5,311 bases of DNA from Opitutaceae bacterium UBA6669 (GTDB lineage Bacteria > Verrucomicrobiota > Verrucomicrobiia > Opitutales > Opitutaceae). The notes under the pieces are model-generated. The model was not told the origin of the DNA, did not search any database, and was given only the letters and a program-made list of their open reading frames with translations. Every line of letters begins with the position of its first letter. The first letter of the stretch is position 1. The stretch lies in the NCBI GenBank assembly GCA_002455175.1, contig DKKJ01000192.1, positions 24,764 to 30,074 on the forward strand. The letters are read 5' to 3'. The position numbers and the translations under genes were made by a program. Shown piece by piece: positions 1 to 5,311 of the stretch.

Positions 1-786
1 AGAGAGGGAGTGCCCAGGAAGGGCTTTAGGCTTACCTGACGTATCAAATTTTCCGATGCGAGGGCCGAGGAGCAGAGCGCAGGCTAGGGCCGCGAATCCA
101 CCGAAGACATGGACTACGGACGCCCCCGCGAAATCGACGAACCCTTGCCGGTAGAGCCAGCCTTTGCCCCACGTCCAAGAGCCTGCTACGGGATAGGCGA
201 CGGCGGTGAGAAGTGCTACAAAGATTAGGAATGGGAGCAGCTTCTGACGTTCGCCGACTGCGCCAGAGACGATGGCGGCGGCTTTGGCGGCGATCATCGC
301 TTGGAAGAGGAAATCCACCCACCAGGGAAAAGGGTCGTACCGGGGGGTCATCACATCATAGTAGTCCTTAGTTGGGACTCCCATCCAGCCGTGCCACGAA
401 ACTCACCCGTTGAATTCACCTGGAAACATCGTGGTGAAGCCGCAAAGCGCGTAGGCCAGGAGTCCAATGCAGATGATCGCGACGTTTTTGTAGAGGGCGC
501 TGACCACGTGAGGAGCGCGGGAAAGCCCAGCCTCGAGCGTAGCGAAACCGAGGTGCATAATAAAAACCAGTCCTGCCGCCACGACACCCCAAAGCGCGCT
601 CACCGGAAAAAACGACTCGTCAAAGAGGACACGATCCAAATAGAGATCGTAGTTGGGTTGATCTATCGGACGCCCAGCGAAAGCGCTCGCGATGGAGAGT
701 GAACTCAATAGCAGGGCTGTCCACGCGAGCGCTCTGCTTCTACGGTGAGTGCGGGTGAGATGAAGCGGAATGGAAACGAGTGGCAT
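1..786 (-). pseudogene. amt: Ammonium transporter (Amt family), interrupted by an in-frame TGA; 3' end outside window
   Basis: Amt/Rh-family ammonium channel of the inner membrane. Codons 1-127 give a signal peptide (basic HRRSR, then a hydrophobic stretch ending near ASAFA at 33-37), TM1 (about 64-83, with FATLEAGLSR) and TM2 (about 98-119, ending FPGEFNG). Codon 128 is TGA (405-403). The same frame then stays open to the window edge for 134 codons: VSWHGWMGVPTKDYYD, TPRYDPFPWWVDFLFQ, AAAIVSGAVGERQK, SWTWGKGW, DFAGASVVHVFGG and PGHSLS. Counting TGA as codon 128, D218 and H226 match the conserved Asp and first pore His of AmtB. About 262 codons of a usual 400-plus are visible. The start is ATG at 786; no Shine-Dalgarno sequence precedes it. 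The gene follows the cytochrome c by 50 bases, so it is probably cotranscribed. The family call is secure. Whether the gene is dead, read through or misread at one base cannot be settled here. An alternative product is a 127-residue fragment plus a restart at ATG 384-382. Confidence 0.9.
403..405 (-). other. In-frame TGA inside amt
   Basis: On the minus strand the codons read GAA TTC AAC GGG TGA GTT TCG TGG. Amt homology is collinear in one frame on both sides, so this is a nonsense substitution and not a frameshift. TGA is one base from TGG (Trp), CGA (Arg), GGA (Gly) and other sense codons. The stop falls in the extracytoplasmic loop between TM2 and TM3. Confidence 0.9.
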
Positions 787-807
787 GCGAGAAGGAGCGT
801 CGATGGG

Positions 808-830
808 TGATGTGAGTACCCCTCACGTCA
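808..830. promoter_or_regulatory. Inverted repeat between cytochrome c gene and amt
   Basis: Arms TGATGTGAG (808-816) and CTCACGTCA (822-830) are complementary at 8 of 9 positions around a 5-base centre. The repeat lies 6 bases beyond the cytochrome c stop and 21 bases ahead of the amt start. No T-run follows on the minus strand, so an intrinsic terminator is unlikely. It contains TGTGA and TCAC half-sites like those of CRP/FNR-family operators, but with 7 bases between them where the E. coli CRP site has 6. It could be an operator for amt or an mRNA hairpin near its start. Confidence 0.35.
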
Positions 831-836
831 TGATCG

Positions 837-1250
837 TCAGGGCGCCTGTGGGCTCGGTTGACGATTCAAGAGGTAAGCGGTGAGGGCAGCGATGTCGTTG
901 CCAGCTAGCGCATCGCGCCACGCGGGCATCCCTTTCTCCAGCAGTCCAGCGGCTATATTCTGCTCTATTTTCGAAGGGGTTGAACCGTGGTACCACTTTG
1001 TGTCGAAGAGGTTCGAAGGTGCATCCACGCCATTTTTTTCGTCTCCATGGCACTGTAGACACGTCGCTGCGTAGAGTCGTTTACCCAGCCGAACCTTGGC
1101 AGAGTCTTTTGACCATGCGAGCAACTCTTCGTCGCGTGCAGTAGGGGCAGGCTGATCGGTTGCACAGAGAGAGGAAACGAAGAGGGCTAAGGTCGCAGCT
1201 GCCACGAAAGCACTGCTTCTGAGCAGCCGATACGAGCAACACGCGTTCAT
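837..1250 (-). CDS. Secreted monohaem class I cytochrome c
   Basis: A 137-residue protein with an N-terminal signal peptide (basic YRLLRSSAF, hydrophobic core about 14-28, cleavage probably near A30). The haem-binding motif is CLQCH: Cys64, Cys67 and His68. The likely axial methionine is Met108 in EKGMPAWRD, followed by the C-terminal helix DIAALTAYLLN. This resembles the small cytochrome c domains that serve dehydrogenases and oxidases, and it should act as a one-electron carrier in the periplasm. It starts 21 bases after the flavin oxidase stop in the same operon, so it is the obvious candidate electron acceptor of that enzyme. An AAGGA at 1269-1273 is the only ribosome-binding candidate, 18 bases from the ATG. 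The frame is continuous with the oxidase, with TAA seven codons before this ATG and no other start between, which fixes the start. Cys29 does not sit in a good lipobox, so a lipoprotein is less likely. The specific partner is inference. Confidence 0.9.
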   Translation of the reverse strand: MNACCSYRLLRSSAFVAAATLALFVSSLCATDQPAPTARDEELLAWSKDSAKVRLGKRLYAATCLQCHGDEKNGVDAPSNLFDTKWYHGSTPSKIEQNIAAGLLEKGMPAWRDALAGNDIAALTAYLLNRQPSPQAP

Positions 1251-1268
1251 GGTGACGGCTCTGATTTG

Positions 1269-1273
1269 TCCTT
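1269..1273 (-). promoter_or_regulatory. Distant Shine-Dalgarno candidate for cytochrome c
   Basis: AAGGA overlaps the oxidase stop codon TAA and lies 18 bases before the ATG at 1250, which is much farther than the usual 5-10. It may function weakly, or the cytochrome may rely on translational coupling to the oxidase. Confidence 0.35.
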
Positions 1274-2831
1274 AGGATGCGGCAACCCGGGAATGAATCA
1301 GTTTCACGACATGGCGCGCGGATTCGAATGCTCCCGCCTGCCATCCGCCGAGATGACTGGCCCAATCTCCGGCCAAATAAAGGGGGCCGTCTGCGCGAAT
1401 CATCACGGGGTAGAGAGTCTTTACCATCGCTTCAGGGAAATGAGAGAGGCAGCCCTTGATGTGAGGTACCGTGTTCCAGTTCACCGAAATCGGAGTCTCG
1501 AAGGCTTCGCGGTATTGCGGGTGAATCTTTTCTCCCTGACTTAAGGCGTATTCCGTCCGCGCTTCCGGTGACATTTGGGTGACCTGATCGCTCGCGGGTC
1601 CGAACATATAGTATCCGATCAACACACCTTTGGGCTGAAAGAAACCATGGGAGGGGTAGTAAATCTCGTTGATGGACTGGTCGGTCCAGCTGATCCCACC
1701 GAAAATACGGTCATCCTCTTCCCAGAAACGACGTTTGAACTGAAGTCCGATGCGGGCGCTGTTCTGAAATGGAATCATGTTCAACGTGTTCCTCACCATG
1801 GGGGAAAAATCGTTGGGCACTCCGCGAAGGATCGTTGGAGGAAGCGTGCTGATACACAGGTCGGCAAGCGCTTCCTTTGTGGAGCCGTTTTCGGTGTACA
1901 CTATGCGAGACCCGCCATCCGTCCGTTTGCGGATCTCTTTGACCTCACACCCCATCCTTACCACTGAGGAGACCTTCGTGTGCAGTGCCATGGCCAGTTT
2001 GTCCATTCCGCCGACAGGCTGGAACAGGGCTGGCTGGTATTCGTAGTCTGCCGTGCGATACAAATGCTGAACGAAATTCGCCTTCAGAAGGTCTAGCAGT
2101 GCGTCGGCTGGATCACGGACACCTTTGTCAGTGACAGCGGGCCACGTTTTGAATCCCCGGCGACTGCTGCCTTGATAGGTCAAGGTGTCCGGATTGAGGT
2201 CGCCTTCTCTGATTAGAAGATCCAGCAACTTCTCTTTGTCGTCTGCGGAAAAAGGCTGATCGAGCTTATCTGCGTCGGCGAGTTTTGCCAATAGGCTGGC
2301 GGTGTGACCTCGCATGTCCGCGCGCACTTCTCGTTGACGCCGCCGTTGCTGGTTCAAGCCGCCCTCGGCTTTGGTGTTAAAGAAATAGGCACTCTCGTTG
2401 ACGTTGACGAACGGCTCGACTGCAACGCCGAGCTCGCGACAGTAGTCCATCGTAACTTGCCAGGCAGGAAATCGCGCGGGCCCCGCGTTGAAGTAGTGAC
2501 CTTCATCGAAGGTGCAGGTTTGCTTGATCCCTTGTGTGTCCGTAAAGACGTCGCCCTTCCTCAAGGTGAGGCTACGCCCCCCAATGCGAGAGGATGCTTC
2601 TAAGACTGTGCAGTCAAAACCGAGCTTACCTAACTCATAAGCTGCGGTCAGACCGGCGATTCCTGCTCCGAGAATCACGACCTGAGTTCCCTTTTTTCCT
2701 TTGAGCGAGGGAAGTTCTTTCAACTCGGCTCCCCGTCCCGATCGAGGTGAGATGAGTCCTAAACCTGTGAATACAGAGAGGGTTGCGCCGCCGTAGAGAC
2801 CGGCTTTCTCAAGAAAGGAACGTCGAGTCAT
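1272..2831 (-). CDS. Tat-exported flavin amine oxidase / L-amino-acid oxidase-like protein
   Basis: A 519-residue FAD enzyme of the monoamine oxidase / L-amino-acid oxidase superfamily, predicted to oxidise an amine or amino acid to the imine, which hydrolyses to a keto product and ammonia. A Tat signal begins at Arg3-Arg4 (TRRSFLEKAG), followed by a Gly-rich hydrophobic stretch to about residue 28. The FAD dinucleotide fold is VVILGAGIAGLTAAYEL (51-67), with ribose-binding Glu79 in VLEAS and GGR at 84-86. GPARFP (117-122) matches the place where L-amino-acid oxidases have GPMRIP, whose Arg binds the substrate carboxylate, so Arg120 favours an amino-acid substrate. The C-terminal FAD motif is YLAGDW (485-490), then GWQAGA (496-501), close to the WQEGA of that group. 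The start is fixed because an in-frame TGA lies seven codons upstream with no start codon between. The gene leads the leftward operon with cytochrome c and amt. The exact substrate, and whether the acceptor is oxygen or cytochrome, are unknown. Confidence 0.93.
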   Translation of the reverse strand: MTRRSFLEKAGLYGGATLSVFTGLGLISPRSGRGAELKELPSLKGKKGTQVVILGAGIAGLTAAYELGKLGFDCTVLEASSRIGGRSLTLRKGDVFTDTQGIKQTCTFDEGHYFNAGPARFPAWQVTMDYCRELGVAVEPFVNVNESAYFFNTKAEGGLNQQRRRQREVRADMRGHTASLLAKLADADKLDQPFSADDKEKLLDLLIREGDLNPDTLTYQGSSRRGFKTWPAVTDKGVRDPADALLDLLKANFVQHLYRTADYEYQPALFQPVGGMDKLAMALHTKVSSVVRMGCEVKEIRKRTDGGSRIVYTENGSTKEALADLCISTLPPTILRGVPNDFSPMVRNTLNMIPFQNSARIGLQFKRRFWEEDDRIFGGISWTDQSINEIYYPSHGFFQPKGVLIGYYMFGPASDQVTQMSPEARTEYALSQGEKIHPQYREAFETPISVNWNTVPHIKGCLSHFPEAMVKTLYPVMIRADGPLYLAGDWASHLGGWQAGAFESARHVVKLIHSRVAAS

Positions 2832-2841
2832 CTGGAGAGTT

Positions 2842-2855
2842 AGGTGTAATCACCT
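2842..2855 (-). promoter_or_regulatory. Small hairpin covering the oxidase Shine-Dalgarno
   Basis: On the minus-strand mRNA, AGGTG, loop ATTA and CACCT form a perfect 5-bp stem. Its first arm is the 3' part of the AAGGAGGTG ribosome-binding sequence, so folding would partly hide that site. This could modulate translation of the oxidase operon; the stem is short and the effect is inferred. Confidence 0.35.
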
Positions 2856-2859
2856 CCTT
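2848..2859 (-). promoter_or_regulatory. Near-perfect but distant Shine-Dalgarno of the amine oxidase
   Basis: The minus strand reads AAGGAGGTGATT, matching 11 of 12 bases of the complement to the canonical 16S rRNA tail. GGAGG (2857-2853) lies 21 bases from the ATG at 2831. An in-frame TGA sits inside the motif, and none of the six codons after it is a start codon, so moving the start cannot shorten the distance. Confidence 0.5.
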
Positions 2860-2883
2860 GCAGATTGAATGCCAAGGGCACCG

Positions 2884-2899
2884 TTTCCCCGCGGAGAAA
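2884..2899. promoter_or_regulatory. Imperfect palindrome in the divergent intergenic region
   Basis: TTTCCCC and GGAGAAA flank a central GC, with one mismatched pair out of seven. It sits between the two divergent genes, where an operator would be expected. No known regulator is recognised, and chance is a fair alternative. Confidence 0.25.
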
Positions 2900-2908
2900 G
2901 CAGTCATG

Positions 2909-2920
2909 AGCATGAATGCT
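2909..2920. promoter_or_regulatory. Perfect short palindrome, operator candidate
   Basis: AGCAT and ATGCT are separated by GA, a perfect 5-base inverted repeat. It lies 10 bases from the AT-rich TATATA segment that holds the best promoter candidates of both divergent transcripts, a reasonable place for a regulator to act on both sets. The regulator is unknown. Confidence 0.3.
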
Positions 2921-2930
2921 TTTCACTTCT

Positions 2931-2961
2931 AGTATATAGGCGTTCCCCTCTAGCGGCACAA
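2931..2961 (-). promoter_or_regulatory. Possible sigma-70-type promoter of the leftward operon
   Basis: On the minus strand, TATACT (2936-2931) matches 5 of 6 bases of the -10 consensus. TTGTGC (2961-2956) is a weak -35 box with a 19-base spacer, longer than the optimum of 17. Transcription would start about 90 bases before the oxidase ATG. The overlapping plus-strand TATATA (2933-2938) could serve the rightward genes but has no convincing -35. Confidence 0.25.
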
Positions 2962-2992
2962 CCTGTGCTCACTGTAGTCAACCTTCCTCACT

Positions 2993-4147
2993 ATGGAATC
3001 TAATCGCCTATCCACCGCCTCCTTTCCCGTCCTGGATCGTCGTTCGTGGTTAAAGTCCACGGGCATGGCGTTTGCCGGACTCACTGTTGGAACCCAATTT
3101 CTTTCCTCATCTGCTCTAGCTCAACACGAGGCTGACCGATCGGCGCGGCGAACTGAGCCGGTGCGACTCTCAGGAAATGAAAACCCATTCGGCCCTTCCC
3201 AAATGGCAACGATGGCGATGATGCAGAATCTCGAGCGAAGTTTTCGTTATGCGGGTGTGGAGACCGCAGCTTTGAAGAAGCTCATCGCTGAAAAAGAGGG
3301 TGTCGCGGAAGAAAATATCATCATGGGAGTCGGTTCAGGCGAGATCCTCGAGATCTATGGTCTGTATCTTGGGAAAGATAAGGGTGAGGTCGTGACGGTT
3401 TCTCCAGGGTATATGCAGATGGTGCGAGCGATGGAGCGGATGGGAACCAAGGTTATTTCCGTGCCGCTCAATGATAAGCTCGAGCACGACTTGGACGCCA
3501 TGGCTGCTAAGGTCACTGCAAACACCAAGTGCGTTTACATTTGTAATCCCAATAATCCCACGGGGACCATCGTGAACCCGGAAAAGTTGAAGGCGTTCGC
3601 GATTGAGGTTTCCAAGAAGTGTCCGGTTTTTATCGACGAAGCTTACCTTCAGTGCGCCGACAATTTTGAAGCAAACACGATGGTTGGTTTGGTTCGTGAT
3701 GGGCATAATGTCGCGGTAGCGCGTACCTTCTCAAAGCTTTACGGCCTCGCCGGACAGCGGGTCGGCTACGGTGTCATGAAGCCGGAACTGGTGAAGGCTG
3801 TTCAGGAATATAGCACGGGATCGCTGAATCTTCTCGGAGTGGTGGCAGCGACCGCCAGCCTCGAGGATGCCGCTTACGCACCGGAAACGGTCGCGAAGAT
3901 CAAAGCGGGGCGTAACGCGCTGATCGATGTCGTCAAAGGAATGGGGAAAAAATACGCCGAGCCCCACGGTAACTTCGTTTTCTTCCAAACGGGGATGCCC
4001 ATCTCCATGTTCGCTGACAAAATGCGGGCGGAGAATGTCCTGGTTGCCCGGCCGTTTCCTCCAATGTTGGATTGGGCGCGTATCACGATCGGCACACCCG
4101 AAGACATGGCTGTTTGCCATGCTGCCTTGAAGAAGGTGCTCGCGTAA
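2993..4147 (+). CDS. Tat-exported HisC-like PLP aminotransferase (copy 1)
   Basis: A 384-residue fold-type I PLP aminotransferase resembling histidinol-phosphate aminotransferase (about 350-360 residues), enlarged by a Tat signal. Arg16-Arg17 in DRRSWLKSTG precede a hydrophobic stretch, with probable cleavage after SSALA (39-43). Catalytic features in order are LSGNENPFGPS (59-69), Asn185 in CNPNNPTG, Asp215 in FIDEAY (pyridine nitrogen), Tyr218, Schiff-base Lys248 in TFSK, phosphate-binding Arg256 in GLAGQRVGY, and Arg363 in DWARITIGTP for the substrate carboxylate. All key residues are present, so an active enzyme is expected. Export by Tat implies that it folds with PLP before crossing the membrane. 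The start is fixed by an in-frame TAG at 2975-2977 with no other start codon between; no Shine-Dalgarno sequence is visible, and the leader is CCTTCCTCACT. It is the first of two paralogues and is divergent from the oxidase operon. It is not likely to be the biosynthetic hisC, because of the export signal and the absence of his neighbours. The substrate is unknown. Confidence 0.93.
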   Translation: MESNRLSTASFPVLDRRSWLKSTGMAFAGLTVGTQFLSSSALAQHEADRSARRTEPVRLSGNENPFGPSQMATMAMMQNLERSFRYAGVETAALKKLIAEKEGVAEENIIMGVGSGEILEIYGLYLGKDKGEVVTVSPGYMQMVRAMERMGTKVISVPLNDKLEHDLDAMAAKVTANTKCVYICNPNNPTGTIVNPEKLKAFAIEVSKKCPVFIDEAYLQCADNFEANTMVGLVRDGHNVAVARTFSKLYGLAGQRVGYGVMKPELVKAVQEYSTGSLNLLGVVAATASLEDAAYAPETVAKIKAGRNALIDVVKGMGKKYAEPHGNFVFFQTGMPISMFADKMRAENVLVARPFPPMLDWARITIGTPEDMAVCHAALKKVLA

Positions 4148-4261
4148 ACCTCTCTGCATTTCCTTTCGGCTTAAAGGGGAAAGCTGACTGTTCGGACAAT
4201 CTTCGAGCAATGGGAGTTTGTGAGAGGCGTCTTCACTGCCATTTCGTGTTCTTGAGCTCCT

Positions 4262-5311
4262 ATGAATCGTCGTAGTTGGTTAAAGCTCGCCGGTTGTACC
4301 GCGGCGGTCACCGCTACGGCCGAGGGGTGGGTGGCTCATGGGGCGGCTCCGGACCCCTTGGGTACGGATGGCGGTCATATTAATCTCGCAGGGAATGAGA
4401 ATCCCTTTGGACCTTCTCCAGCAGTGGTGCGCGCAATCGTTGCGGCTGCTCCCTTTGCCTGCCGCTATCCGTTCCGGGAAGAACAGGCGCTCAAAGACTT
4501 GCTGGCTGAAAAGGAGGGGGTAGGAACAGAAAACATTGTTCTAGGAAACGGTTGTGATGAACTTCTGGCGCTTGCGGCGACCGCGTTTCTAGATGCAAAG
4601 CGTTCTTTGGTCGCAGCTGAGCCAACCTATTTTCAACTTATCGATTATGCCAAAAAACTCGGAGCCGAGATTCGTGGGATTCCAGTTCGATCTGGCATGC
4701 AGCACGATTTGAGGCGCATGGAGCAGGCTGTTGATAACAGCCCGGGCCTGGTGTATCTGTGCAATCCTGACAATCCGAGCGGTACGCAATGCGAAGCGGG
4801 GCACATTGAGGGATTTTGTCGTGAGGTGGCGCCACGCTGCCCGGTTTTCGTCGATGAGGTTTATTTGGAGTTGAGCGAAGCATTCGCTGCCGAAACTCAG
4901 GTGAAACTGGTCAGGGAAGGATTGCCGGTCATGGTGGGGCGTTCGTTTTCTAAAATGTATGGTTTGGCTGGGCAGCGTATCGGCTACGTAGTGACGACGG
5001 CGCCGTTGGCTCAAGAGCTTTCGAAGTGGATGATGTCGAGCGTAAATTATTTGGGAGTGGCGGCAGCTCGTGCCGCGCTCGGTGATTCTGGTTTTTCCAA
5101 CTGGAGCGTGCGGAAAATTCGCGATGGGAGATCAAGGCTCTATGCCGTGCTCGATGAACTCGGGCTCGAATATATCCCTTCAGTGGGAAATTTCGTTTTT
5201 CACCGCATTGGGGCCTACCGGGTGCAGGAGTACCAAGCCGCTATGAAAGCTCGTGGTCTTTTAGTGGGCTGGCCTCATGAGCCCGCGCGCGGCTACGAGG
5301 GTTGGTGTCGT
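4262..5311 (+). CDS. Tat-exported HisC-like PLP aminotransferase (copy 2), 3' end outside window
   Basis: 350 codons are visible, open to the window edge. The protein starts with Arg3-Arg4 in NRRSWLKLAG, a compact Tat signal with cleavage probably near VAHGA (24-28). The motifs parallel the upstream copy: LAGNENPFGPS (42-52), LLAEKEGV, Asn168 in CNPDNPSG, Asp198 in VFVDEVY, Tyr201, Schiff-base Lys231 in SFSK and Arg239 in GLAGQRIGY. The last codon in the window encodes Arg350 in GWCR, aligned with the carboxylate arginine of copy 1, so only a short C-terminal helix region is missing. An in-frame TGA at 4253-4255 and the lack of another start fix ATG 4262; no strong ribosome-binding site is present. 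It lies 114 bases after copy 1, with no convincing terminator between, so cotranscription is likely. The copies diverge clearly across the middle, indicating an old duplication and probably different substrates. Unlike copy 1, its RYP segment (CRYPFREEQ) is closer to the HisC RYPD pattern. Confidence 0.93.
   Translation, partial: MNRRSWLKLAGCTAAVTATAEGWVAHGAAPDPLGTDGGHINLAGNENPFGPSPAVVRAIVAAAPFACRYPFREEQALKDLLAEKEGVGTENIVLGNGCDELLALAATAFLDAKRSLVAAEPTYFQLIDYAKKLGAEIRGIPVRSGMQHDLRRMEQAVDNSPGLVYLCNPDNPSGTQCEAGHIEGFCREVAPRCPVFVDEVYLELSEAFAAETQVKLVREGLPVMVGRSFSKMYGLAGQRIGYVVTTAPLAQELSKWMMSSVNYLGVAAARAALGDSGFSNWSVRKIRDGRSRLYAVLDELGLEYIPSVGNFVFHRIGAYRVQEYQAAMKARGLLVGWPHEPARGYEGWCR

Noticed and set aside
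361..405. Selenocysteine or reassigned TGA in amt
   Set aside because: Amt proteins are not known selenoproteins, and only a tiny TGGG/CCCA stem with a 3-base loop follows the TGA. TGA also ends the cytochrome c gene at a sensible place and TGG encodes Trp throughout, so TGA is a normal stop here.
301..702. Plus-strand open frame of 133 codons
   Set aside because: It lies antisense to amt, and its translation shows no recognisable domain; the minus-strand frame carries clear transporter homology.
1575..1967. Plus-strand open frame of 130 codons
   Set aside because: It is antisense to the flavin oxidase, which is well conserved across this stretch; the plus-strand product looks like no known protein.
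2993..4147. Biosynthetic histidine gene hisC
   Set aside because: The fold and motifs fit, but a Tat signal, a tandem paralogue and the absence of other his genes argue against a cytoplasmic histidine pathway role.
4156..4184. Stem-loop after the first aminotransferase as a terminator
   Set aside because: TTTCC can pair with GGAAA, but the stem is AT-rich and bulged and no T-run follows, so termination between the two aminotransferase genes is not supported.
3731..4210. Minus-strand open frame of 159 codons
   Set aside because: It is antisense to the conserved C-terminal half of the first aminotransferase and reads as low-information sequence.
4589..5014. Minus-strand open frame of 141 codons
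   Set aside because: It is a mirror of the second aminotransferase, whose plus-strand frame contains every expected catalytic motif.

Overview
The window reads as bacterial chromosome from a Gram-negative organism of moderate GC. Five tightly packed genes account for almost all of it. Heavy use of Tat signals, an N-terminal signal peptide on the ammonium transporter, and two Tat-exported HisC-like aminotransferases fit the Verrucomicrobiota (possibly an Opitutae-like marine lineage). That assignment is from recollection of family style only and is weak. No rRNA, tRNA, CRISPR, IS element or phage gene is visible.

The layout is two divergent gene sets around an intergenic region at 2832-2992. 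Leftward (minus strand) are a Tat-exported flavin amine oxidase / L-amino-acid oxidase-like enzyme (1272-2831), a secreted monohaem cytochrome c (837-1250), and an ammonium transporter Amt (1-786, running off the left edge). The Amt frame is broken by one in-frame TGA at 403-405, although well-conserved Amt sequence continues in the same frame on both sides. Rightward (plus strand) are two tandem paralogous PLP aminotransferases of the histidinol-phosphate aminotransferase-like fold. Each carries its own twin-arginine signal (2993-4147, and 4262-5311, which runs off the right edge just after the substrate-carboxylate arginine).

Taken together, the five products suggest amino-group chemistry outside the cytoplasm. 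Two exported aminotransferases could move amino groups between substrates. The exported flavoenzyme could deaminate the product and pass electrons to the adjacent cytochrome c, and Amt could take up the released ammonium. Each family call is well supported by motifs; the pathway linking them is inference. Regulatory signals are sparse: a near-perfect Shine-Dalgarno sequence unusually far from the oxidase start and inside a small hairpin, two short palindromes in the divergent intergenic region, and an inverted repeat ahead of amt.
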